Below are positions 43,614-53,798 of a stretch of DNA of 64,000 nucleotides, one piece after another. Position 1 is the stretch's first letter. The number at the start of each line of letters is the position of its first letter. Location of the stretch: positions 4,058,450-4,122,449 of the forward strand of contig NC_014962.1 of NCBI RefSeq assembly GCF_000186345.1, read 5' to 3'. The notes below the pieces were generated by a model. That model saw only the letters and a list, made by a program, of their open reading frames with translations. It did not search any database and was not told the DNA's origin. The stretch is from Isosphaera pallida ATCC 43644. GTDB taxonomy: Bacteria > Planctomycetota > Planctomycetia > Isosphaerales > Isosphaeraceae. Made by a program: the position numbers and the translations under genes.

Positions 43614-44303
43614 ATGATTTTTCTGATCTTTGCGTTCAACACTGCGATCGCTCTTCTGATGGGCGTCTTGATCGGCGTGGAACGACAGTGGCGACAACAC
43701 GCCGCTGGGTTGCGGACCAATGCCCTCGTGGCTCTCGGAGCGTCACTCTTTGTCGGCATGTCCACCCTCTTTGATAGCGAGGCTAGCCCGTCTCGCATCG
43801 CCGCCCAGGTGGTAAGCGGATTGGGCTTTCTCGGCGGCGGGGTTATTTTGCGTGAGGGGCTGAACGTTCGCGGCCTCAACACCGCCGCCACGATTTGGTG
43901 TTCCGGCGCGGTAGGTTCGTTGGCCGGGGCGGGGTTTCCGCTGGAGGCCGTCATCGGTACGGCCGGAGTGCTTTTTGTCCATCTGGTGTTGCGATACCTC
44001 ACCCGATGGATCGACGCGCGCACCAAGATAGCGACGGATGTTGACACCGTCTATCGCCTGCAAATCGAGTGCGGGGCCCAACATGACGCCCATCTCCGCC
44101 ACATCTTGCTACGGCACGTCAATGGTTCATCCCGACTTACCCTCCAAAAGCTGGCCACTGAGGATACCGAGACCGGGGGGACAATCGTGACAGCCGACAT
44201 CTTCGCCATGGAACGGAACGATCGGGCGATCGAGGAGATCGTGGCCCGCGTCAGCATCGAACCCGAGGTGAAAGCGGTCGGTTGGCAAAGGACCACGGCG
44301 TAA
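43614..44303 (+). CDS. mgtC: MgtC/SapB family protein
   Basis: A 229-residue membrane protein. ATG 43614 has AAAGGAG about 9 bases upstream; the frame is open further 5' but runs inside mgtA. Transmembrane segments lie at about 1-22, 38-55, 67-85 and 98-122. The family signature is the glycine-rich AQVVSGLGFLGGGVILREG, followed by NVRGLNTAATIWCSGAVGSLAGAG. The C-terminal 90 residues form a soluble domain of the ACT-like type found in MgtC. In other bacteria MgtC limits ATP synthase and supports growth at low Mg2+; here the link to magnesium is the gene order mgtA-mgtC. The gap after mgtA is 17 bases, so the two are co-transcribed. Confidence 0.92.
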   Translation: MIFLIFAFNTAIALLMGVLIGVERQWRQHAAGLRTNALVALGASLFVGMSTLFDSEASPSRIAAQVVSGLGFLGGGVILREGLNVRGLNTAATIWCSGAVGSLAGAGFPLEAVIGTAGVLFVHLVLRYLTRWIDARTKIATDVDTVYRLQIECGAQHDAHLRHILLRHVNGSSRLTLQKLATEDTETGGTIVTADIFAMERNDRAIEEIVARVSIEPEVKAVGWQRTTA

Positions 44304-44567
44304 CATCATTATTGAACCATACGCCTGCCTTCAAGTGGTTTTCGAGGACTAGACTAAGGCGAATCATGCAACCCACGCTCAAATCCTCCACCAAAACCAC
44401 AATCCCAACTCTGTCGAGCAAGCCGCAAGCTCTGCCGATCCATGCTTGACGGAACGCGCGCCAGGCGGTTAGTCTGAGCGGCGTCCGCGTCGTGAGGGGG
44501 TGGAGTCATCCCGCGGAAGCAACGATTCGGCTCAATTTTTATGGATCTTGGAAAGAAGGCGTACCCT

Positions 44568-47249
44568 ATGGCCACAGCGACGGCGACCGCAACCAAAAAG
44601 TTCGTTTATTCGTTCGGAGGAGGCGTGGCCGAAGGCAAGGCCGATATGAAAGCCCTGCTGGGCGGCAAAGGGGCCAACCTGGCCGAAATGAGTATGCTAG
44701 GCATCCCCGTCCCGCCCGGTTTCACCATCACCACCGAAGTCTGTGCCGAATATTACAAGAATGATCGCCACATCCCCGAAGACGTGATTCCCCAAATCGT
44801 CGAGGGAATCGCCAAAGTGGAAGCGTTGGTTGGCAAGAAACTGGGTGACCCCGCGGATCCCCTGCTCGTCTCGGTGCGCTCGGGTGCGGCGCTTTCAATG
44901 CCGGGGATGATGAACACGATCCTCAACCTTGGTCTGACCGACGAGTCGGTCGAAGGTTTAGCCGCCAAGACCAACAATCCCCGGTTTGCCTACGACAGTT
45001 ACCGTCGATTCATCGACATGTTCGGCTCCACCGCGATGGGCTTGGAACACGAACTGTTCGAACACGCCCTCTCGGCGATGAAGACCGAACGAGGGGTCAA
45101 GCTGGACACCGAGTTGACCGCTGACGACCTGAAGGAACTGGTGATCCGCTACAAGGCGATCTATCGCGCCCACACCTCGCCGTCGCACGACTTCCCGCAA
45201 GACCCCAAGGATCAGTTGATGAAGGCGATCAATGCCGTCTTCAACTCCTGGATGGGCAAGAAAGCCCGCGAATACCGCCGGATCGAGAAGATCGAAGGGC
45301 TGCTGGGCACCGCCGTCAACGTGCAGGCGATGGTCTTCGGCAACATGGGGAACAACTCGGGCACCGGCGTGGCGTTCACCCGCGACCCCAATACTGGTGA
45401 AAACGTGTTCTATGGGGACTACCTCATCAACGCCCAGGGTGAGGACGTCGTCGCCGGCATCCGCACCCCCGAACCGATCAGTCGGCTCCAGGAGGAAATG
45501 CCTCAGGTCTACGACCAACTTCTGGCCATCCGCGAGAAGCTGGAACGGCACTATAAGGATATGCAGGACATCGAGTTCACGGTCCAGGAAGGCGTGCTGT
45601 ACATGCTTCAAACCCGCAACGGCAAACGGACCGGCACCGCGGCAGTGCGGATCGCCGTGGAAATGGCCCGCGAAGGGCTGATCGACCACCAGACCGCCGT
45701 GCAGCGGGTCAGCCCCGACAGCCTCAACCACCTGCTCCTGCCCCGCCTGGATCCCAAAGCCAAAGAACGCCCGGTCGCCCGCGGCATCGCCGCCAGCCCC
45801 GGAGCCGCCGCCGGCAAAGTCGTCTTCTCGGCCGAGGACGCCGTTCACCTGCACGATGTCCACCCCAGCGACCCGATTCTGCTGGTCCGCAAGGAAACCT
45901 CACCGGAGGATGTCGCCGGCATGAACCTGGCGCGGGGGATCCTCACCTCGACCGGCGGCAAGGCCAGTCACGCAGCAGTGGTCGCCCGCGGTTGGGGCAA
46001 ACCGTGCGTGGTCGGTTGCGACGCTCTGGTCATTGACGAGGAGGCCAAACAAGCCAGCATTCAGGGCCACATCGTCCGGGAACACGACTTCATCACCATC
46101 GACGGCACCACCGGCGACGTGTACATCGGCAAAGTCCCCACCGTCGATCCCGAAATGACCGGCGACTTCGCCACCTTGATGGAATGGGCCGACGAGTACC
46201 GCACCCTCAAGGTCCGCACTAACGCCGATACTCCCCGCGATGCCCGTCGCGCCCGTGAATTCGGCGCGGAAGGGATCGGCCTATGCCGTACCGAACACAT
46301 GTTCTTCGAGGATCAGCGCATCGTCGATATGCGCAAAATGATCCTGGCCGACACCACCGAGGCCCGTGTCAAAGCCCTCAACGACCTCTTGCCCCACCAA
46401 CGGGCCGACTTCATCGGACTGTTCGAGGCGATGGACGGCTGCCCGGTGACCATCCGTTTGCTCGACCCACCGCTCCACGAATTCCTGCCCCATGACGACT
46501 CTGGCCAACTCGAAGTCGCCAAGCAGCTGGGCATCCCGGTCGAAAAGGTCCGTCAGCGGGTCGCCCAACTTCACGAGCAAAATCCGATGCTCGGCTTTCG
46601 AGGCTGCCGTCTGCCGATCCTCTACCCCGAAATCGGCGACATGCAGGTACGGGCCATCATGGAGGCCGCCATCGACTGCGCTAAGCGGGGCGTTTCAGTC
46701 CACCCCGAAATCATGATTCCGCTGATCGGCACCGTCGAGGAACTCAAAATCCTCAAAGAGCGTGCCCAAGCACTCTGCGAGCAACTTTTGAGCGAAGCCG
46801 GCCTGTCAATTCCCTACCTGATCGGCACCATGATCGAGGTTCCCCGCGCCGCTTTGACCGCCGACGAAGTTGCCACTGAAGCCGAATTCTTCTCATTCGG
46901 CACCAACGACCTAACCCAAATGACCCTGGGCCTATCTCGCGACGACATCACGTTGTTCATGCCCACCTATCTTGAAAAGAAAATCTACAAGATCGATCCG
47001 TTCCAATCGATCGACATCGCGGGCGTGGGTCAACTCATCGAGATGGGGGTCCGCAAAGGCCGCCAGACCCGCCCCAACCTCAAGATCGGCATCTGCGGCG
47101 AACATGGTGGCGACCCCGACTCGGTCGCCTTCTGCCAGTCGGTCGGGATGGATTACGTCTCCTGCTCCCCGTTTCGCGTCCCCTTGGCCCGTCTGGCCGC
47201 TGCGCAGGCCGCGTTAACCAACGGCGGCAAGGTCCAACGCGACAAGTAA
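44568..47249 (+). CDS. ppdK: Pyruvate, phosphate dikinase
   Basis: A 893-residue enzyme that makes PEP from pyruvate, ATP and phosphate, reversibly. ATG 44568 has AGAAGG 8 bases upstream; an ATG nine codons earlier is the alternative. The N-terminal ATP-grasp domain holds LGGKGANLAEM and RSGAALSMPGMMNT. The phosphohistidine domain has STGGKASHAAVVARG with the active His at 468. The TIM-barrel C-terminal domain holds RTEHMFFE, IEVPRAALTAD and SFGTNDLTQM, with the catalytic Cys in GICGEHGGDP near the end. Length is normal for bacterial PPDK. It stands alone between mgtC and the pilus locus. It may serve glycolysis or gluconeogenesis; regulation is not evident. Confidence 0.97.
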   Translation: MATATATATKKFVYSFGGGVAEGKADMKALLGGKGANLAEMSMLGIPVPPGFTITTEVCAEYYKNDRHIPEDVIPQIVEGIAKVEALVGKKLGDPADPLLVSVRSGAALSMPGMMNTILNLGLTDESVEGLAAKTNNPRFAYDSYRRFIDMFGSTAMGLEHELFEHALSAMKTERGVKLDTELTADDLKELVIRYKAIYRAHTSPSHDFPQDPKDQLMKAINAVFNSWMGKKAREYRRIEKIEGLLGTAVNVQAMVFGNMGNNSGTGVAFTRDPNTGENVFYGDYLINAQGEDVVAGIRTPEPISRLQEEMPQVYDQLLAIREKLERHYKDMQDIEFTVQEGVLYMLQTRNGKRTGTAAVRIAVEMAREGLIDHQTAVQRVSPDSLNHLLLPRLDPKAKERPVARGIAASPGAAAGKVVFSAEDAVHLHDVHPSDPILLVRKETSPEDVAGMNLARGILTSTGGKASHAAVVARGWGKPCVVGCDALVIDEEAKQASIQGHIVREHDFITIDGTTGDVYIGKVPTVDPEMTGDFATLMEWADEYRTLKVRTNADTPRDARRAREFGAEGIGLCRTEHMFFEDQRIVDMRKMILADTTEARVKALNDLLPHQRADFIGLFEAMDGCPVTIRLLDPPLHEFLPHDDSGQLEVAKQLGIPVEKVRQRVAQLHEQNPMLGFRGCRLPILYPEIGDMQVRAIMEAAIDCAKRGVSVHPEIMIPLIGTVEELKILKERAQALCEQLLSEAGLSIPYLIGTMIEVPRAALTADEVATEAEFFSFGTNDLTQMTLGLSRDDITLFMPTYLEKKIYKIDPFQSIDIAGVGQLIEMGVRKGRQTRPNLKIGICGEHGGDPDSVAFCQSVGMDYVSCSPFRVPLARLAAAQAALTNGGKVQRDK

Positions 47250-47905
47250 CCCCTCTTCGTGATTTCATCGTCCCCCCGGGAGCCTCCCGCGCACCCAAAC
47301 CTCAACGTCAACTCCGTCCCCTCTCCAGCCGGGATTGCCTTCGCGCGAAGGTGGTCCCGGCTGGTCGCGTCTGCCGGCCTCACCTCCCCGGTCGCCCATC
47401 CCACCCCCTCGGCGACTTGATCCAATGAAAGAATCAGAGTGGCCTCTCCGATTCTTGAGAGCAACCTCGTCGCGCGTTAGAATCCTTGATGGTTCCAAGC
47501 CTTTCGCCCATCCAACGGCGGGCGGCAGCAAGCGGATCCAATTCCTTCGTTCGCGTCGTTCACGATTGTCAAAATTGTCACGATCGTCCTCCCGATCCGC
47601 CTGAGTCCTCCCTCTCTCCGTCCCTCCTTCATCCATCCGTCTTGATGTTCGCCGTGGTACCAAACCCAAGCCTGTTTGGACTCGAAACCCCGCCGCTCCC
47701 TCGAATCACGTCTTGGCCTCGTTCGTTCGAGCGACTCATTCGTGCATGACTCATGGCTGGGGTTGGATCAGCTCGGAGATTCCTCCACTCGTCGCGTGGA
47801 CCATCCAGCTCGCTTGGTCACGCCACCCAAGTTGTTCCCGTTCCCCTGTCACTGTGAGTTTCCCCCGTTTCTTTCCTGACCTTCCCTTCGGGAGTTCCGC
47901 CGATC
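47250..47905. other. Intergenic region between ppdK and pilB
   Basis: About 650 bases. The hairpin at 47325-47364 lies early in it. Several frames are open by GC bias, none with coding character. The pilB promoter should lie in the second half. Confidence 0.35.
47325..47364. terminator. Double inverted repeat after ppdK
   Basis: CCAGCCGGGA (47325-47334) and TCCCGGCTGG (47355-47364) pair perfectly, and between them CCTTCGCGCGAAGG is itself palindromic. It lies 75 bases past the ppdK stop. No T-run. Probably a terminator or 3'-end structure. Confidence 0.5.
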
Positions 47906-49621
47906 ATGGCCACAGTCAAAGGCGATTGGACCGATATCCTCGTCAAACGAGGGGTGGTCGGACCCGATCAAATCCGGGAAGCCCAGCGCATGGGTGGGGT
48001 GGAGGTCGAAGAGGCCCTCGTCAAGCTGGGCTACGCCACCCCCGAGGAGATCACCAAAGCCAAAGCGCTTCAATACGGTGTACCCTACGTCTCGCTGAAC
48101 GAGATCACCATTCCCCCCTCGGTGATCGAACTGGTCCCCGAGTCAATCGCCCGGGAGAACCTGGTTATGCCCATCGCCGAAGCCGGCAGCGCGATCCAGG
48201 TGGCGATGTGGAATCCGGTCGATTTTGAGACCATCGACAAGCTCCGGTTCGTCCTCAACCGCGACATCGAAATCGCCCTCGCGCCCAAGGAGACGATTCT
48301 GGAGGCGATCGACCAATATTACGGCAACACCACCTCCGAGACCGAGTCGGTGGACTCGATGCTCCAGGAATTCACCGATACCGCGATCGACTACATCGAC
48401 GACGGCGGCGGCTCCAAGAGCCTGATGTCGGGCGTGGCGATGGAGGAAGGGGACGCGCCGGTGATCCGGCTGACCCACATGATCATCCAGGAGGCGGTCA
48501 ACATGCGGGCCTCCGACATCCACATCGAACCCTTCGAGGATCGGGTCCGCATCCGCTACCGGATTGATGGAGTCTGCATCGAGCGCGAAAACCTGCCCCG
48601 GCGTCTGTTGGGCTCGGTCATCAGCCGGCTCAAGATCATGGGTTCGATCGACATCGCCGAGAAACGACGACCCCAGGACGGCCGGATTAAGCTTCAACTT
48701 CAACAGAAGGAAATCGACCTGCGGGTCTCAATCATCCCCACCTCGCACGGCCAGTCGTGCGTCATGCGGATCCTCGACCGGGACAACATCAAGGTCGGCC
48801 TCCGCGACCTCGGCTTCGGCGAGGAGGACTGGAAACGGTTCTCCCAACTCATCCGCCGACCCAACGGCATTCTGCTGGTCACCGGCCCCACAGGTTCAGG
48901 GAAAACCACCACCCTCTACGCCGCCCTCAACGAACTCAACCGCCCCGACACCAAAATCATCACCGCCGAGGACCCCGTCGAATACTACCTGCCCGGCATC
49001 AATCAGTGCGAAGTCAAAGCCAAAATCGGCATGACCTTCGCCCGGATCATCCGCGCTATGCTGCGGCAGAATCCCAACATCCTGTTGGTCGGAGAAATCC
49101 GCGATAAAGAGACCGCCGAAACGGCGATTCAAGCCTCCTTGACCGGACACTTGGTTTTCAGTACGCTGCATACGAACGACGCGCCCAGCGCCATTACACG
49201 GATGGTGGATATCGGGGTGCAGCCGTTCCTGGTGGCAAGCTCGGTCATGGGGATCATGGCCCAACGTCTGGTCCGCAAGGTCTGCCCCAAGTGCAAGGCC
49301 CGCTACGAACCACCCGCTAGCCTCTTGAAGTCGCTGGGTCTGCGTCCCGAACTGGCCAAGAAGGCCAACTTCATGAAAGGCAAAGGCTGCACCCACTGCA
49401 ACGGCACTGGCTACCGCGGCCGAATGGGTATCTACGAACTGATGACGATGACCAGCCAAGTCCGCGAACTGACGTTCAAGGGCGCGCCTACTCAGGACAT
49501 CCGTAAACTCGCCCGCCAACAAGGGATGCGCACGCTGTTCGAGGACGGGATGATCAAGGCCATCAAGGGTCTGACCACCATCGAGGAGGTGTTGCGAATC
49601 ACCAACCGCACCGAAGCTTGA
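47906..49621 (+). CDS. pilB: PilB/GspE-type assembly ATPase
   Basis: A 571-residue hexameric ATPase that drives pilus or pseudopilus assembly. Residues 1-160 form an N-terminal MshEN/GspE_N domain (EEALVKLGYATPEEITKAKA). The catalytic part begins near 190 with ASDIHIEPFEDRVRIRYRID. The Walker A is GPTGSGKTTTLY near 330, the Asp box is AEDPVEYYLPG, the Walker B LLVGEIRDKETAE and the His box HTNDAPSAITR. Four cysteines, CPKC near 460 and CTHC near 495, form the zinc-binding arm typical of PilB and GspE. It is first of the locus and has GGGAG upstream. The next gene, pilT, follows after 707 bases, so it is probably a separate transcript. Confidence 0.95.
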   Translation: MATVKGDWTDILVKRGVVGPDQIREAQRMGGVEVEEALVKLGYATPEEITKAKALQYGVPYVSLNEITIPPSVIELVPESIARENLVMPIAEAGSAIQVAMWNPVDFETIDKLRFVLNRDIEIALAPKETILEAIDQYYGNTTSETESVDSMLQEFTDTAIDYIDDGGGSKSLMSGVAMEEGDAPVIRLTHMIIQEAVNMRASDIHIEPFEDRVRIRYRIDGVCIERENLPRRLLGSVISRLKIMGSIDIAEKRRPQDGRIKLQLQQKEIDLRVSIIPTSHGQSCVMRILDRDNIKVGLRDLGFGEEDWKRFSQLIRRPNGILLVTGPTGSGKTTTLYAALNELNRPDTKIITAEDPVEYYLPGINQCEVKAKIGMTFARIIRAMLRQNPNILLVGEIRDKETAETAIQASLTGHLVFSTLHTNDAPSAITRMVDIGVQPFLVASSVMGIMAQRLVRKVCPKCKARYEPPASLLKSLGLRPELAKKANFMKGKGCTHCNGTGYRGRMGIYELMTMTSQVRELTFKGAPTQDIRKLARQQGMRTLFEDGMIKAIKGLTTIEEVLRITNRTEA

Positions 49622-50328
49622 GTCGCCCCGCGTCTCCAGGATCCGCCTTCAAGGCCCTAATCGCGCTCTCGCCGCGTGGCGCTTCCTCGGTCGCGGGATC
49701 AACCGGACACCACCCCCCGGGCGTGGAGCTGCGCGGCGGATCGCCGCCCTGCCCCGCCAGCGTCGTGGTGGCAAGCTGATCGGCTCGCAACAGAGCCGGG
49801 GCCGGTAGGACCAGCGGTCGAGGCTCCAACGTTCAATTTCCGAGTCGGTTTTGCCCAGGTCGATGGGCATCGCCATAATGGGGGTGTGGCGGGCTGAACT
49901 CGTCGCGGGTTCCACCCTCCCACTCCCTTCTCGCGTGTCGTGCAGCAGGTGGATTCAAGACCACGGACGACCGGGCCGAGGTTGATTGTCCACCCAAGCC
50001 CCGACGCGAACGCTCCTCTCTCTCAATTCGATTCGTTTGTTCTGGTCTTCGTTCTCCATGACGCCCGATTGGTCCGCCGGGTCGCCACCCTCTCCGCCTC
50101 GACGAGAGGTCGAGGCGGCTGCGTTGGTGCTGTTTTCGTCGTCCATTCCGCGACCCAACGACGGTCCGCCACGCTCTGGATCCCGCACGACCGTTGGATG
50201 GGGTGGGTCGCCGCGCCACCCGTCACGCGAGCGGGTCGCTGGATCGTTGGGACTGCCCGATCGGCCCGGACGACGAAACGGGAGGCATGGTTCTCACGCG
50301 ACAACGCGGAAGGAAGGATGAATCTGTC
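49622..50328. other. Gap between pilB and pilT
   Basis: The largest gap in the window. It has a small hairpin, CGGCTC-GCAACA-GAGCCG, at 49781-49798, and several GC-driven open frames without coding character. No gene supported. Confidence 0.35.
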
Positions 50329-51459
50329 ATGGGTACGGTACTCATCGACAAGCTGCTCCAGGCGGTTGTCAACTTCAAGGCCAGCGACCTGCACCTCACG
50401 GTCGGCCAACAGCCGACCCTACGGTTGCACGGCCACATGAAGCAACTCAACACCAAGGTGTTGGAGCCGGCCGACACGGTCGGCCTGATGAAGTCGATTA
50501 CCCCGGAACGCTGTCAGCAGGAACTTCAAGAGGTCGGCGGGACCGACTTCGGCTTCGCCTTTGGTGACCAAGCCCGCTTTCGAGTCGCCGTCTTCAAACA
50601 GCGCGGTAATGTAGGGCTGGTGCTGCGACGCATCCCCAACGAGTTCCTCACCTTCGAGCAACTCGGCCTGCCCACCGTCATCACCGACCTCATCCAGCGT
50701 CCCCGCGGCCTCATCCTGGTCACCGGCCCCACCGGCTCGGGCAAGACCACCAGCCTGGCCTCGATGATCAATTGGCTCAACAACAACCTCGACCGTCACA
50801 TCATCACCATCGAAGACCCCATCGAGTATTATCACAAACACAATAAGTCGCTGGTCAACCAACGCGAGATCGGTGTGGATGTGCCCGACTTCCCCGAAGC
50901 GATCCGCCGCGCCCTGCGGATGGACCCGGATATCATCCTCGTCGGCGAGATGCGCGACCTGGCCACCATCCAAGCCGCGATCACTGCCGCCGAAACCGGC
51001 CACATCGTGTTCGGTACCCTCCACACCAACTCCGCCGAAGGGACCGTCAACCGGATCATTGACGTGTTCCCGAAGGAACAGCAGGACCAAATCCGCACCC
51101 AACTCTCGGTGGCGATTATCGGTATCCTCGCCCAAACCCTGCTGCCCCGCAAACCTAAGGGCCTCATCGCCGCCTACGAAATGCTCGTCGTCACCCCCGC
51201 CGTCGCCAACCTCATCCGGGAAAACAAAACCTACCGCATTGACTCCATGATCCAAACCGGACGCAAATACGGCATGATCCTCATGGACGACTCACTCTAC
51301 AACCTTTGGCGGCAGGGACTCGTGGACGAACACGAAATCATCTTCAAAGCCCGCAAACCCAACGAATTGCGGCAACGGATCGAAAACGCCAAAAAAGGCA
51401 TCTTCGAAGAAGAACCCGAGGAACAAGATCAGGAGGATGTCAACTCCAAACGGCGCTAA
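50329..51459 (+). CDS. pilT: PilT-type retraction ATPase
   Basis: A 376-residue ATPase that depolymerises type IV pili and powers twitching. ATG 50329 is chosen because AAGGAAGG lies about 11 bases upstream and because MGTVLIDKLLQAVVNFKAS is the normal PilT start; the frame is open 45 codons further. KASDLHLTVGQQPTLR is the family N-domain. Walker A is GPTGSGKTTSLAS near 140, the Asp box EDPIEYYHKH, the Walker B LVGEMRDLATI and the His box TLHTNSAEGTVNR. A C-terminal acidic extension (EEEPEEQDQEDVNSKR) is longer than usual. It lies between two PilB-type genes. Its presence points to a dynamic type IV pilus rather than a plain secretion system. Confidence 0.95.
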   Translation: MGTVLIDKLLQAVVNFKASDLHLTVGQQPTLRLHGHMKQLNTKVLEPADTVGLMKSITPERCQQELQEVGGTDFGFAFGDQARFRVAVFKQRGNVGLVLRRIPNEFLTFEQLGLPTVITDLIQRPRGLILVTGPTGSGKTTSLASMINWLNNNLDRHIITIEDPIEYYHKHNKSLVNQREIGVDVPDFPEAIRRALRMDPDIILVGEMRDLATIQAAITAAETGHIVFGTLHTNSAEGTVNRIIDVFPKEQQDQIRTQLSVAIIGILAQTLLPRKPKGLIAAYEMLVVTPAVANLIRENKTYRIDSMIQTGRKYGMILMDDSLYNLWRQGLVDEHEIIFKARKPNELRQRIENAKKGIFEEEPEEQDQEDVNSKRR

Positions 51460-51691
51460 AGTCAACGACCACCCCGACTTCTCCACCCACCCGGTTGAGT
51501 GCCACCACTTGGTATCCCTCGCGCGATCCAGCCCCCCCGGGAACCAAGCGGCTTGATCACCCACCAACGCCAACCTCCAACCCGTTCGTTCGTCCTTCAC
51601 GACGACAACAACGACGACGCGAACGCAACCGCAGATCAAAACCAGATCGAATGAGACCCTTTTCCTTCACCCTGGATCCGAGGCGTTCCCG

Positions 51692-53410
51692 ATGGCCCGC
51701 AAACTCGGCACCATCCTCATGGACATGGGATACATCGACGAGGACGCCCTTTGGAAGATCCTCGACGCCCAAAAAGCCTCCCCGACCGGCGAACTGACCG
51801 GCCAGGTCGCGGTGCGCCTGGGTTTGGTCACCGAGGAACAGGTGCTCAAAGCCCTGTCCGAACAACTCGGCATGAAGGTTCAGCGGCTACCCAGCGACCT
51901 GACCATCCCCCAGGAGGCCGTCGCAGCCATCGATAAGACGATGGCCCAAGCCTTCAAGGTGGTGCCATTCACCGTCTCCAAGAAGGATAAGTCGGTCACC
52001 GTGGTCATGGCCGAACCCCAAAACCCCGCCACCCTCGAAAGCCTCTCCACCTTCCTCGGCGTGCCGGTCCACGGCCTCATCGGCCTGGAGCAGGAGGTCA
52101 AGGACGCTCAAGAACGCATCTACGCTGGTAAACAAGAAACCTTCGCCGACGTCATCCAGGAAATCGCCAACGACAAGAACCTCGCCCAATACGCCAACCG
52201 CAACGAAAACACCATCGACATCGAAGCGATCGAGGAAATGGCCGAAGCCGCCCCGGTCCGCAAGCTGATCAACATGGTGTTGTTGCTCTCAATCCGCGAC
52301 AAAGCCTCCGACATCCACTTCGAACCCTTCGAAGAGGAATACAAGATGCGCTACCGGGTGGACGGCGTCCTCTACGAACTGGTGCCCCCCCCCCGCCACC
52401 TCGCCCCGGCGATCGCCTCGCGGATCAAAGTTATGTCCAACCTGGATATCGCCGAACGACGGTTGCCTCAAGACGGCCGCATCCAACTGGCCCTGGGCGG
52501 CAACGCCGTGGACATCCGGGTCTCCACCCTGCCCACCCTCTTTGGCGAAAGCGTGGTGCTGCGGATCCTCGACCGCACTGTGGTCAACCTCGACCTGCGC
52601 AAAATCGGCATGCCGTCGGACACCCTGGCGCAATGGATGGAACTCATCAAGAAACCCAACGGCATCATCCTAGTCACCGGCCCCACCTCCTCAGGCAAAA
52701 CCACCACGCTTTACGCCACCCTCAACGAACTCAACAGCATCGAGGATAAAATCATCACCACCGAAGAGCCCGTCGAGTACGACATCGACGGCCTGATCCA
52801 AATCCCAGTCAACCCAGAAATCGGCGTCACCTTCGCCGCCTGTCTGCGGGCCATTCTGCGTCAAGACCCTGACAAGATCCTGGTGGGCGAAATCCGCGAC
52901 CTCGAAACCCTGGAAATCGCCGTCCAAGCCTCGCTCACCGGCCACATCGTCTTCTCCACCCTGCACACCAACGACGCCCCCTCCGCCGTCACCCGGCTGC
53001 GCGACATGGGCCTGCCCACCTTCCTCATCACCGCCACCACCGAAGCGGTCCTGGCCCAACGTCTGGTCCGCAAAATCTGCCAGTTCTGCAAAACCGAATT
53101 CACCCCCAGCCCCGAACAACTCATGGAACTGGGCTACTCCCCCGAAGAAGGAGCCACCAAGAAGTTCTACTACGGCCGGGGCTGCGACAAGTGCAACAAC
53201 ACCGGCTTCAAAGGCCGCATGGGGATCTTCGAACTCCTCATCATGAACGAGACCCTGCGGGATATGATCGTCTCCGAATGCTCGCTTGACGAATTCCGCA
53301 ACGCCTGCCGCAAATTCGGCATGCGCACCCTGCGCGAGGCAGGCCTCAAAGCCATCCATGAAGGCGAAACCACCATCGAGGAGGTCGTCCGCGAAACCAT
53401 CATCGACTAA
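51692..53410 (+). CDS. Second PilB/GspE-type ATPase with MshEN motif
   Basis: A 572-residue ATPase, paralogous to the one at 47906. ATG 51692 has GAGG 8 bases upstream. The N-terminal part, RKLGTILMDMGYIDEDALW followed by ILDAQK, fits the MshEN consensus that in other ATPases binds cyclic di-GMP; a second similar unit, RLGLVTEEQVLKALSEQLG, follows. The catalytic part has Walker A GPTSSGKTTTLY (Ser in place of the usual third Gly), EEPVEYDIDG, LVGEIRDLETLE and HTNDAPSAVTR. The zinc arm is CQFC near 465 and CDKC near 500. It is next to pilC, 388 bases upstream. Which ATPase serves the pseudopilins downstream is not known. Confidence 0.94.
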   Translation: MARKLGTILMDMGYIDEDALWKILDAQKASPTGELTGQVAVRLGLVTEEQVLKALSEQLGMKVQRLPSDLTIPQEAVAAIDKTMAQAFKVVPFTVSKKDKSVTVVMAEPQNPATLESLSTFLGVPVHGLIGLEQEVKDAQERIYAGKQETFADVIQEIANDKNLAQYANRNENTIDIEAIEEMAEAAPVRKLINMVLLLSIRDKASDIHFEPFEEEYKMRYRVDGVLYELVPPPRHLAPAIASRIKVMSNLDIAERRLPQDGRIQLALGGNAVDIRVSTLPTLFGESVVLRILDRTVVNLDLRKIGMPSDTLAQWMELIKKPNGIILVTGPTSSGKTTTLYATLNELNSIEDKIITTEEPVEYDIDGLIQIPVNPEIGVTFAACLRAILRQDPDKILVGEIRDLETLEIAVQASLTGHIVFSTLHTNDAPSAVTRLRDMGLPTFLITATTEAVLAQRLVRKICQFCKTEFTPSPEQLMELGYSPEEGATKKFYYGRGCDKCNNTGFKGRMGIFELLIMNETLRDMIVSECSLDEFRNACRKFGMRTLREAGLKAIHEGETTIEEVVRETIID

Positions 53411-53798
53411 GCCCCCGGCCCGCCCCGACCCGCCCTCCGGCATTCGTCCCAACTTTCCCCCCAACGCCGCGTCACGACCCCCACGCCGCCGCGTAATCAA
53501 GGCGTGGGAACCTCGCTCGGGACGCCCTTACGGGCTCACCCTGGCCCCATCCTCCTCGCCGGAGGGATCCCTGGTTCCATCGGTCGTTGCCGTATCCTTC
53601 ATCGTTACCGTTGGTCCCGCCCGGTCGTTCCGGGACCCGTTTCCTCAACACCTGGTTATCCCCGCAAAGCGCCCCGCATCGTCTGAACGACCGCCCGATC
53701 ATTCCGCCTCCATCGACACAAGCTGATTCTCGGTTCATTTCATTTCATTCATCCCGGCCCAAGACATTCCCACCCCTCCGGCGAGGAGAACCCGGCCC
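53411..53798. other. Gap before pilC
   Basis: No gene supported. It should hold the pilC promoter or a leader; the site GAGGAG lies just before the pilC start. Confidence 0.35.

Noticed and set aside
47265-47669. 134-residue minus-strand frame after ppdK
   Set aside because: Arg/Gly-rich, no ribosome site and overlaps the strong inverted repeat at 47325-47364.
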